From positions 1 through 49,511 of the forward strand of contig JBMOFW010000002.1 in the NCBI GenBank assembly GCA_049318685.1: a DNA stretch of 49,511 nucleotides, read 5' to 3'. The translations under genes were made by a program, and so were the position numbers. Below, one piece after another: positions 41,574 through 49,511 of the stretch. The notes below the pieces were generated by a model, which was not told the origin of the DNA, ran no database searches, and saw only the letters and a program-made list of their open reading frames with translations. Position 1 is the stretch's first letter. Every line of letters starts with the position of its first letter. Source of the DNA: JAIXWP01 sp049318685. GTDB lineage: Bacteria; Bacteroidota; Bacteroidia; Flavobacteriales_D; Sanyastnellaceae.

Positions 41574-44500
41574 GTGAAGAATAACTGGAATTCCGTTGCT
41601 GCCCGGATCAGTTTCTTTGTTGCCCTGTCATCGTTGGTTTGGCTCAGTTGGGCTAAATCGACAATAGTTGAAAGTGAACACCACATCAAGGCTCGTCCTG
41701 TTGTGGATACTACTATTCAGCCTATTTGGCCAAATGAAGATAATCCCAATCCGTCTGAGGGGGGAAATGGTATTGAAGTACCCCTACCCGACAATATTGA
41801 ATACACCATCGAATACAATTCCGAAACAGGAGAGTATGAGGTAGTGCAGAAAGTTGGCGACAAAATCGATTTTCGTCCACGTACTACCATGACGTTGGAA
41901 GAATATCTTGATTTCAATCTTTCCAAAAACGTTACAGAGTATTGGATTCAGCAGCAGCAGGCTCAATCCGCATCTAGCAAAGACTTTGCTCCTTTCATCA
42001 AAGTTGGGGGTGAAGGCTTCGAAAATATTTTTGGATCCAACGAAATCGAAATTCGTCCGCAAGGTTCTGCGGAATTGACTTTTGGTGTCAACATCTCAAA
42101 AACAGAAAACCCACGTATTCCTGAGCGCCAACGCCGCATTACCACGTTTGACTTTGATCAAAAAATTCAATTGAATGTGGTCGGTAACATTGGAACGAAG
42201 ATGAAACTCAATGTGAATTACAACACAGAGAGCACATTCGAATTTGAGAACCAAATGAAATTGGAATATACTGGCGACGAAGATCAAATCATTCGCAAGA
42301 TTGAATTGGGTAACGTCAGCCTTCCATTGAAAGGTTCTTTGATCCAAGGAAGTTCAAGTCTTTTTGGTGGTAAAATCGAAACCCAATGGGGACGATTGAA
42401 AAACACCACGGTCTTTTCACAACAAAAGGGAGAGCGCCGCAATATCACCGTGCAAGGTGGCGCGCAAACTCAAAACTTCTCGTTGACTGGGGATAACTAC
42501 GAAGCCAATCGTCACTATTTCCTTTCTACTTGGTTTCGCGATCAATACGACAACAGTTTAGCCGCATTGCCCGTAGTGAATAGCGGGGTGAATATTACGC
42601 GCATCGAAGTTTGGGTGGTCAACCAACAAGCCAACACGCAAGATGTGCGCAACGTCATCGCTTTCTCCGACTTAGGTGAGCGTTACCAGTATATGTCGAC
42701 AGACTATGATATCGGCCCACTTTTCAATGGTTCGGAGGTACCAAATCCGGATAATGAAAACAACAGAATTTACGAATTGGCCATCGCCGACCAGAACATT
42801 TTAAATTATACCGGTGCCAACGCAGCGATCACCTCTACTTTCGGTAATATTCGCCAAGGTGTTCACTATGAGAGAATCGGTAATGCACGCAAATTGACGA
42901 GTTCAGAATACACGTTCAATACGCGACTTGGATTTATTTCGTTGAAACAAGCATTGAACAATGCAGAAGTACTCGCCGTATCTTACGAATACACATTAAA
43001 TGGTCAAACCTACCAAGTTGGTACTTTATCACAAGATGGGATTGCCGCACCGCAAGCATTGATCTTGAAATTGCTTAAAAGTTCGGTTACAGCTGTTCGT
43101 TTGACCGATGGAAATCCGGCTCCTCTCTGGCGGAATATGATGAAAAACGTGTACAACCTTGGCGCGTTTGGTATTGCTCCAGAGAATTTTGATTTACAGG
43201 TATACTATAACAATCCAAGCACGGGTATTGATCAGAACTTTATTGCGCGAGATCCCCTTAATGGAAAACTCTTAATTCAAGTTTTAAACCTCGATAGGAT
43301 TGACGCTCAGCAAATGTCTGGAGCGGATGGATTTTTTGACTTTATTTCCAATGCCGCTACATCTGGCGGTTTGATTGATGCTCAAAGCGGTCGCGTGTTC
43401 TTCCCAAACGTGGAGCCATTTGGAAGTCATTTGGCAGATAAAATTACAGAGGGGTTAGGAAACACCCCCGAAGCTGAGCAAATGATTTCACAAATTGTGT
43501 ATCAACCACTTTATGATTCCACAAAGACCGCCGCACAAGTCCAATTTCCCAACTTGAATCGTTTCAAGATTAAAGGAAAATACCAAAGCGCATCAGGCAG
43601 CGAAATTTCACTGAACTCTTTGAATATTCCGCAGGGATCTGTCAGTGTTACGGCGGGCGGTATTGCGCTGAAAGAAGGAACTGATTATACCGTGGACTAC
43701 AATCTTGGGCGTGTAAAAATCTTGAATGAAGGCGTCCTTTCAAGTGGACAAGCCATCAATATTTCAGTAGAAAGCAATTCGCTTTTCAATATGCAGTTCA
43801 AGACGATGATTGGAAGTCGTTTTGATTATCAATTTAATGATTATTTCACTGCGGGGGCCACGGTGTTGAACTTGCGTGAACGCCCAATTACGCAAAAAGT
43901 CAATGCTGGTGAAGAGCCAGTGAACAATACTGTAGTCGGTGGAGATTTCAACTTTCAGAAAGACACTCCTTTTTTAACCCAATTGGTAGATCGAATACCC
44001 TTGATTGACACAAAAGAAAAATCATCCATTTCGTTTAGTGGTGAAGTTGCCAAATTATTCCCTGGTCATAGTCGAGCGATTTCCAAAACAGGTAATGCGT
44101 ATGTCGATGACTTTGAAGGTAGCCAGAGTGTTATCGATTTGCGTTCCTTGAATCAATGGTTCTTGGCCAGTACACCAAAAATGCAATCCACACCAGGAGG
44201 ACTATTTCCTGAAGGAGCCTTTGAAGATAGTTTGATCTACGGATACAACCGTGCACGACTGAGTTGGTATGTTATCGATCCACTCTTCTATCGCGCGAAT
44301 TCGCTGACTCCTCCAAACGTAGACGCCGATATGCAAAGTGATCACAGAATGCGTGAAGTATTGGAAAGCGAAGTATTCCCGAATCGCGAGTTGCCTCCGG
44401 GAACACCACCCAATATCGCTACGCTCGATTTGACCTTCCGACCTACAGTTCGTGGACCTTACAACTACGATCGACCAGAGGGCACAACAGTTTCTGCCGG

Positions 44501-47500
44501 ATTGAATCCAGATGGTTCACTTGCTTCACCCGAAAGCCGTTGGGGAGGAATCCAGCGTTCTTTGACCACAACAGACTTTGAAACATCCAACGTACAATTC
44601 ATCCAATTTTGGTTAATGGATCCTTTCAATGAGGATTCAGAAAACCTAAGCGGTGGTGATTTATATTTCAATTTAGGAAACGTTTCTGAAGACGTGTTGA
44701 ACGACTCACAATTGAGTTTTGAAAATGGCTATCCAACAGATAACAATGACCTTCCAACACTTCAAAGTACTTGGGGAGTATATCCTGATCCGGCGACATT
44801 CAACGTGGTCAACGCATTTGATAACTCCACTGGAAACTATGCGCAACAAGATATTGGTATTGACGGATTGAATAGTGCTGAGGAACAATCCTTCTTTGCC
44901 CCATGGCTCGCCTCTATTCAATCTTCGCTAACGGCAGACGCTTATGCTTCCATCGCGCAGGATCCATCTGCCGATGACTACGCCTACTTCCGCAGTAGCA
45001 GCGCCGATGCTGCAAGCCTCAGTACGATTGATCGCTACGAGCGCTACAATTCATATGAGGGCAACGCCAATACCTCAACACCTGATGGCTATCCGATTAC
45101 GGCTACAACCATACCCAACACAGAAGACATCAACCAAGACATTACACTCAACACTATTGAAAGTTATTTTCAATACAAGGTAAGTCTTCGTCCAGGCGAT
45201 TTGGGAGAAAATAATATTGGAGAAAATTACATCACCGATAGTTTTGTAACGACCAAAGAAACCGCCAACGGTGAAGAACGTGAGATACGTTGGTATCAAT
45301 TCAAAATTCCGATTCAGGATTGGGAAACTAGCTTCGGAAGTATTTCGGATTTTCGTTCTATACGCTACATCCGTATGTTCATGAAAGGATGGGATCAAGA
45401 AGTGACCCTCCGATTCGCGCGACTCGAATTGGTGCGTGGAGAATGGAGAAAATACTATAGTTCGCTTGATGCTCCTCAAGAACTCGAACCCAATGACGAT
45501 GATGAGACCATCTTCAATATCGCCGCTGTAAATATTGAAGAAAATGGCAATCGTGAGCCAGTGCCATATGTAGTACCGCCCGGAATTATTCGTGAGCAAG
45601 ACGTAGCAAGCGCGAATCTGCGCAATATGAATGAGCAAGCTCTTGCTTTTGAAGTATGTAACCTTCGCGATGGGAATGCAAAGGCCGCATACCGCAACGT
45701 AAATTTTGATATGCGTCAGTACAAAAAACTTCGCATGTTTGCTCACGCGGAAGCATTGACAGGACAGAATGATTTGGCTTCAAAAGACTTGACTGTCTTT
45801 ATTCGTCTAGGTAGTGATTTCGATCAAAACTACTACGAGTACGAAATGCCCATGAATGTCACGCCTTGGTACACGAATGATGATGATGAAATTTGGCCTG
45901 AGGACAACAATTTCGAAATTTCGTTGGATGATTTGCAACAACTGAAAATAGAACGCGGGACTACCAATTCCATTCTGCAGGAGTATTCGAAAATGATTGA
46001 GAACGCACGCGTTTCGATTAAAGGGAATCCGAATTTAGCGAACGTTACTGTGATGATGATTGGCGTGCGCAACCCTGATAAAGACAACAATACCTTCTCA
46101 TCAACAGATGACGGCAAATCTAAATGTGCGATCATTTGGGTGAATGAATTGCGATTATCAGAATTTAATGAAAAAGGTGGATGGGCTGCCGTTGCGCGCA
46201 TGAATGCACAGTTGGCTGATTTTGCAACATTAGCTGTTGCTGGAAACATAAGCACTCCCGGTTGGGGTTCCTTGGAACAAACTGTTCAAGAGCGTCAACA
46301 AGAAACGAAGATGGGCTTTGATGCCAACTCAACGGTGCAAATGGGTAAATTTTTCCCCGAACACTGGGGAGTTCAATTGCCCATGTATGTAGGTTATTCT
46401 GAAACAGTGCGAACACCAAAATACAGTCCTTTGCAGCCCGACGTGGTGTTGACAGATGTTCCGAATGTTGACAGGCGATTAAAGAAAAAATCGCAGACCT
46501 ATACCAAATTACGAAGCATTAACTTCAGTGAAATCCGAATTTCTCCGAAAGAGAAAGCAGCAACAGCTCCTGAAGAAGATAAAGGAGCACCGCCGGCACC
46601 AGGTGCGAAATCGCCCGGTGGAGGCGCTGGTGCAGGAGATGCGAAAAAAGAGCACTTCTATGATATTAAGAACTTCGCGCTCTCTTATTCTTACAATGAA
46701 TCTTATTTCCGCGACATCAACACCGATTGGAAATTAAACAAACAATATCGCGGTGGATTCAATTATAGTTTTTCGAATAAACCGAAAGAAATCAAGCCAT
46801 TCCAAAATCTAGGTATCATCAAAACATCACCTTATTTGAAATGGTTGAAAGAGTTTAATTTCTACCCCGGAGTAAAACAGGTATCATTCAGTACGGAGAT
46901 GAATCGTATTTATGAAACCAGTCGTATTCGAAACAACACACTCGAGTTGACGGGGTTGTATTCTGATATGTTGATCACCACTCAAGTTCAAAAACGTTGG
47001 AACTGGAATCGTCAATACACCGTTAAATATGATTTGACTAAAAATTTGAAATTCAGTTATACCGCGAGCAATCAATCCTTGGTAGAAGAACCGCGGGGGG
47101 TCATCGATCGTGAAAATCAAGATTGGTATGACGCATACAAAGACACCGTTTGGACCAATATCCGCAACTTTGGAGAAACGACTTTGTATAATCACAATGT
47201 AGGTGCTACTTACAAGCTTCCTTTAGACAAATTTCCATTGATCGATTTCTTGAGTTCGGACGCAAGCTATACCGGAACATTCCGATGGGATCGTGCGCCG
47301 TTCACTCAGGATACTCTTGGACATACTATCCAAAACAGTCGCCAACTGCAATGGACCATTCAGGGTAATTTCGAAACACTATACAACAAGAGTGATCGAT
47401 TAAAACAAATCAATCAGGGAAAGAAAAAGAAGGACGACAAAAAAGGCAAGGAAAATCCCGATAATAAGGATGGCTTTGGAAAAGATCTCAAAGAGAAAGA

Positions 47501-48953
47501 AGATAAAAAAGAACCATTCAATTTTGGCGATGCAGCTTTGCGTTTCATGATGATGATACGCAACGTGAACTACACCTACACACGGAATGAAGGTATCTTA
47601 TTGCCCGGTTACAATCGACGAACCACGGTGGGAGGCTTTGATAGTGACTTTAGCGGCCCTGGAGTTGACTTCCTAATTGGCGGACAGAATACAGATATCT
47701 GGGGAAATCCGAATGGCGGAAATTATGCCTTAGAAGCAGCAAATAATGGTTGGTTGTATCAACAGCCCTATTTGAACAATCAGTACAACGAAACATTTAG
47801 CGAAACGTGGAACTATAAAATCAATTTAGAGCCTATACGTTATTTGAAAATTGAATTGACTGCCAACCGCACCGAAGGACGCAACAACAACGCCTTCTTC
47901 CGATATGATCCAAATGGAGATGTTTTCACCTTTCAATCCCCCATGGAAACCGGAAATTTCAGTGCGTCGATTAATTCTTGGTCAACGGCATTTGTAAAAG
48001 ACCAAGTGGACAATGGTTGGACCTCGAACACATTCGAAACTTTCCTCACAAATCGTTTGGCTTCGTCGGCGCGTTGGAATGATGCCACTTATGGTGAAGC
48101 TACTCCCAACGTTAATGGATATTATCAAGGTTGGGGTTCTACATCCGCCAATGTCGTAATACCAGCGTTCATTGCGGCTTATACCGGACAAGATGTAGGA
48201 GAAGTATCCTTGAATCCTTTTAAAACGAAGGTGCAACCAAACTGGCGCATCACTTACGATGGTTTAACAAAATTACCTTCGATAAAAAAGTATTTCAAAC
48301 AATTCAATATTACGCACCAATATCGTTCGACGTTGAACACCAGCTATGTGCGCAATCTAAATTTCACCTCGGACGCTTCAGGATTGCCTACGTCGATAGA
48401 TGCTAGTGAACAACTCAATTATATTCCTCAAAATCAGATCAACACAGTAACCATTACAGAGAATCTTTCTCCATTGATTGGATTTGATATGACCATCAAG
48501 ACTGCAAAGAGCAATGATCCGCAATTCAAAATAGAGTTGAAGCGTGATCGTACGGTGGCTCTGGGTCTAAGCAATTTGCAGATCACCGAAACGAAGAGCA
48601 ATAGTCTTGTTATTGGAGTGGGCTATAAATTGACTGAAGTGCGTAATCTGTTTGGAGGAAAACGAGCAAAACTACCCTTCAGCACGCCTAAAAACACGAG
48701 CATCAACTTGCGTGCAGACTTGACCATTCGTGACAATACCACCTTGATTCGCAAGATTGAAGAAAATCAAAATCAACCAACGGCTGGTCAACGTTTATTT
48801 AGCATCAAATCAAGCGTTGATTACATGGTGAATGATAAATTGAGCATTCGATTGTTCTATGATCATCAGATCAACAAACCGAAGATTTCCACTTCTTTCC
48901 CAACATCAAATATCAATGCCGGAGTAGCATTGAGATTTACATTGAATAGCTAA
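41574..48953 (+). CDS. sprA: Type IX secretion translocon protein SprA
   Basis: The 2459-residue product is SprA (Sov), the very large outer-membrane barrel through which T9SS cargo leaves the periplasm. It begins with a GTG at 41574 and a signal sequence ('RISFFVALSSLVWLSWAKS'), followed by the conserved N-terminal part 'IKVGGEGFENIFGSNEIEIRPQGSAELTFG' and continues as an all-beta sequence to 'NAGVALRFTLNS'. Two low-complexity inserts stand out: a Pro/Gly/Ala-rich one at about residues 1660-1690 and a Lys/Asp-rich one at about 1944-1981. They are probably surface or periplasmic loops. The gene is 6 nt downstream of ruvA and may be cotranscribed with maeB-ruvA. Confidence 0.96.
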   Translation: MKNNWNSVAARISFFVALSSLVWLSWAKSTIVESEHHIKARPVVDTTIQPIWPNEDNPNPSEGGNGIEVPLPDNIEYTIEYNSETGEYEVVQKVGDKIDFRPRTTMTLEEYLDFNLSKNVTEYWIQQQQAQSASSKDFAPFIKVGGEGFENIFGSNEIEIRPQGSAELTFGVNISKTENPRIPERQRRITTFDFDQKIQLNVVGNIGTKMKLNVNYNTESTFEFENQMKLEYTGDEDQIIRKIELGNVSLPLKGSLIQGSSSLFGGKIETQWGRLKNTTVFSQQKGERRNITVQGGAQTQNFSLTGDNYEANRHYFLSTWFRDQYDNSLAALPVVNSGVNITRIEVWVVNQQANTQDVRNVIAFSDLGERYQYMSTDYDIGPLFNGSEVPNPDNENNRIYELAIADQNILNYTGANAAITSTFGNIRQGVHYERIGNARKLTSSEYTFNTRLGFISLKQALNNAEVLAVSYEYTLNGQTYQVGTLSQDGIAAPQALILKLLKSSVTAVRLTDGNPAPLWRNMMKNVYNLGAFGIAPENFDLQVYYNNPSTGIDQNFIARDPLNGKLLIQVLNLDRIDAQQMSGADGFFDFISNAATSGGLIDAQSGRVFFPNVEPFGSHLADKITEGLGNTPEAEQMISQIVYQPLYDSTKTAAQVQFPNLNRFKIKGKYQSASGSEISLNSLNIPQGSVSVTAGGIALKEGTDYTVDYNLGRVKILNEGVLSSGQAINISVESNSLFNMQFKTMIGSRFDYQFNDYFTAGATVLNLRERPITQKVNAGEEPVNNTVVGGDFNFQKDTPFLTQLVDRIPLIDTKEKSSISFSGEVAKLFPGHSRAISKTGNAYVDDFEGSQSVIDLRSLNQWFLASTPKMQSTPGGLFPEGAFEDSLIYGYNRARLSWYVIDPLFYRANSLTPPNVDADMQSDHRMREVLESEVFPNRELPPGTPPNIATLDLTFRPTVRGPYNYDRPEGTTVSAGLNPDGSLASPESRWGGIQRSLTTTDFETSNVQFIQFWLMDPFNEDSENLSGGDLYFNLGNVSEDVLNDSQLSFENGYPTDNNDLPTLQSTWGVYPDPATFNVVNAFDNSTGNYAQQDIGIDGLNSAEEQSFFAPWLASIQSSLTADAYASIAQDPSADDYAYFRSSSADAASLSTIDRYERYNSYEGNANTSTPDGYPITATTIPNTEDINQDITLNTIESYFQYKVSLRPGDLGENNIGENYITDSFVTTKETANGEEREIRWYQFKIPIQDWETSFGSISDFRSIRYIRMFMKGWDQEVTLRFARLELVRGEWRKYYSSLDAPQELEPNDDDETIFNIAAVNIEENGNREPVPYVVPPGIIREQDVASANLRNMNEQALAFEVCNLRDGNAKAAYRNVNFDMRQYKKLRMFAHAEALTGQNDLASKDLTVFIRLGSDFDQNYYEYEMPMNVTPWYTNDDDEIWPEDNNFEISLDDLQQLKIERGTTNSILQEYSKMIENARVSIKGNPNLANVTVMMIGVRNPDKDNNTFSSTDDGKSKCAIIWVNELRLSEFNEKGGWAAVARMNAQLADFATLAVAGNISTPGWGSLEQTVQERQQETKMGFDANSTVQMGKFFPEHWGVQLPMYVGYSETVRTPKYSPLQPDVVLTDVPNVDRRLKKKSQTYTKLRSINFSEIRISPKEKAATAPEEDKGAPPAPGAKSPGGGAGAGDAKKEHFYDIKNFALSYSYNESYFRDINTDWKLNKQYRGGFNYSFSNKPKEIKPFQNLGIIKTSPYLKWLKEFNFYPGVKQVSFSTEMNRIYETSRIRNNTLELTGLYSDMLITTQVQKRWNWNRQYTVKYDLTKNLKFSYTASNQSLVEEPRGVIDRENQDWYDAYKDTVWTNIRNFGETTLYNHNVGATYKLPLDKFPLIDFLSSDASYTGTFRWDRAPFTQDTLGHTIQNSRQLQWTIQGNFETLYNKSDRLKQINQGKKKKDDKKGKENPDNKDGFGKDLKEKEDKKEPFNFGDAALRFMMMIRNVNYTYTRNEGILLPGYNRRTTVGGFDSDFSGPGVDFLIGGQNTDIWGNPNGGNYALEAANNGWLYQQPYLNNQYNETFSETWNYKINLEPIRYLKIELTANRTEGRNNNAFFRYDPNGDVFTFQSPMETGNFSASINSWSTAFVKDQVDNGWTSNTFETFLTNRLASSARWNDATYGEATPNVNGYYQGWGSTSANVVIPAFIAAYTGQDVGEVSLNPFKTKVQPNWRITYDGLTKLPSIKKYFKQFNITHQYRSTLNTSYVRNLNFTSDASGLPTSIDASEQLNYIPQNQINTVTITENLSPLIGFDMTIKTAKSNDPQFKIELKRDRTVALGLSNLQITETKSNSLVIGVGYKLTEVRNLFGGKRAKLPFSTPKNTSINLRADLTIRDNTTLIRKIEENQNQPTAGQRLFSIKSSVDYMVNDKLSIRLFYDHQINKPKISTSFPTSNINAGVALRFTLNS

Positions 48954-48973
48954 GATTTTTATTTTAAAAAAAT

Positions 48974-49005
48974 AAATAGGGAGGCTCAATCGAGCTTCCC
49001 TATTT
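48974..49005. terminator. Bidirectional terminator between sprA and the partial gene
   Basis: AAATAGGGAGGCTC-AATC-GAGCTTCCCTATTT makes a 14-bp stem with one G-T pair. T-rich tracts follow on both strands. The stop codon of the minus-strand gene (48986) lies inside the left arm of the hairpin. Confidence 0.88.
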
Positions 49006-49511
49006 GTTTTGCAGGCGAATGCTCTAGCGCATCCACTGTCTTTTTCCACGGATTATAAATTGTTTCGATAAGCGTATTTACACGAAGCTTCGAAGCTAGA
49101 ACTGATTGTTCAGCTTTATTGAAAGCCGCCTCACCGTTCGAACCATAGAGCATACTGCCATTATCAATGTATCCGAATACAGTGTAAAAATCACTAATCA
49201 CATACATGCTTTGGTCAGTAATACCAACCTCTTCCTCTGGCCCGAAAATCGATTTTTCTACCTCAACTATAGCTTTATCCAAAGAATCAGATAGTAATTT
49301 GAACTCTTTTTTCAAGGAATCAGGAACATAGGTCAAAGATGCCCGTGCATTATTGAGTGATTGTTTCATGAACCGCAATGTTTCCATCTGTTTATCGATG
49401 CTTGTTGCCAACGCATCTGCTCTCTTGTATTTCGCAACACCTGCTTTGTGAGCCGCCTCATTATACTCCACGCGAGGATCAAAATTTACTTCCACATTGG
49501 TCGAATCCTTT
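48986..49511 (-). CDS. C-terminal end of an unrecognised protein (cut by window edge)
   Basis: The frame is open to the end of the window, so only the last 174 or so residues are seen. The segment is helical and charged ('YKRADALATSIDKQMETLRFM', 'SLKKEFKLLSDSLDKAIVEVEKSIFG') with a coiled-coil-like pattern. It starts with 'VNFDPRVEYN', which recalls the C-terminal tail of sortilin-like glycosyl hydrolase (BNR-repeat) proteins of Bacteroidota. This is only a weak impression. A GTG at 49495 could serve as a start, but the upstream codons continue the same composition. It terminates in the shared hairpin with sprA. Confidence 0.6.
   Translation of the reverse strand, partial: KDSTNVEVNFDPRVEYNEAAHKAGVAKYKRADALATSIDKQMETLRFMKQSLNNARASLTYVPDSLKKEFKLLSDSLDKAIVEVEKSIFGPEEEVGITDQSMYVISDFYTVFGYIDNGSMLYGSNGEAAFNKAEQSVLASKLRVNTLIETIYNPWKKTVDALEHSPAKQIGKLD

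Noticed and set aside
45075..45746. 223-codon open frame on the minus strand
   Set aside because: Antisense to the conserved part of sprA; composition is that of a shadow frame.

Overview
The window comes from a bacterium of the phylum Bacteroidota, most likely the order Flavobacteriales. The main evidence is a nearly complete set of outer-membrane components of the type IX secretion system (T9SS) and gliding machinery (GldJ, PorP/SprF, PorU, PorV, SprA). Exported proteins with C-terminal T9SS sorting domains, TAnnTTTG-type promoter elements, the absence of obvious Shine-Dalgarno sequences and Bacteroidota-specific families (DUF6029, Omp28, GH3, PorT-like barrels) agree with this. The coding density is high, and no rRNA, tRNA, CRISPR array, prophage or insertion sequence with a transposase was seen.

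Region 1-11 kb: a run of minus-strand genes (DMT exporter, ArsC/Spx-like protein, uridine kinase coupled to an exported VWA protein, GH3 synthetase, T9SS cargo protein, TonB-dependent receptor), then a divergent DtxR-family metalloregulator. A clear palindromic operator lies between the receptor and the regulator. A ClC antiporter, probably of the fluoride type, overlaps the end of the regulator. Region 11-20 kb: housekeeping genes (PPTase, ahcY, rlpA-like, nnr, rluF-like, dtd), a putative PAS/LuxR-like regulator, a roughly 1 kb gene-free stretch, and tyrS. The gene-free stretch holds a candidate small RNA and a near-perfect 231-bp tandem duplication.

Region 20-30 kb: murF, gldJ and porP read leftward; porU, porV and ispF read rightward. 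Region 30-38 kb: a VTC-type polymerase/DUF4956 pair, cytidine deaminase, and a block of envelope proteins containing three thioredoxin-fold proteins (TlpA-like, an Omp28 lipoprotein, and a thioredoxin/T9SS-tail protein), a DUF6029 protein and a PorT-like barrel. Region 38-49.5 kb: a T9SS cargo protein, maeB, ruvA, the giant sprA, and the 3' end of an unrecognised gene.

Functionally, PorU, PorV and SprA would form the export and surface-attachment apparatus, with GldJ and PorP as its envelope-anchored partners, and the three sorting-domain proteins nearby are its likely cargo. The most unusual signals are non-coding. TAnnTTTG promoter boxes sit 3-4 nt before the start codon of several genes, which suggests leaderless mRNAs. 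There are two candidate structured small RNAs with their own promoters and terminators. Short-period tandem repeats sit at gene edges, where they encode C-termini or the hydrophobic cores of signal peptides. All assignments come from reading the sequence without database searches.
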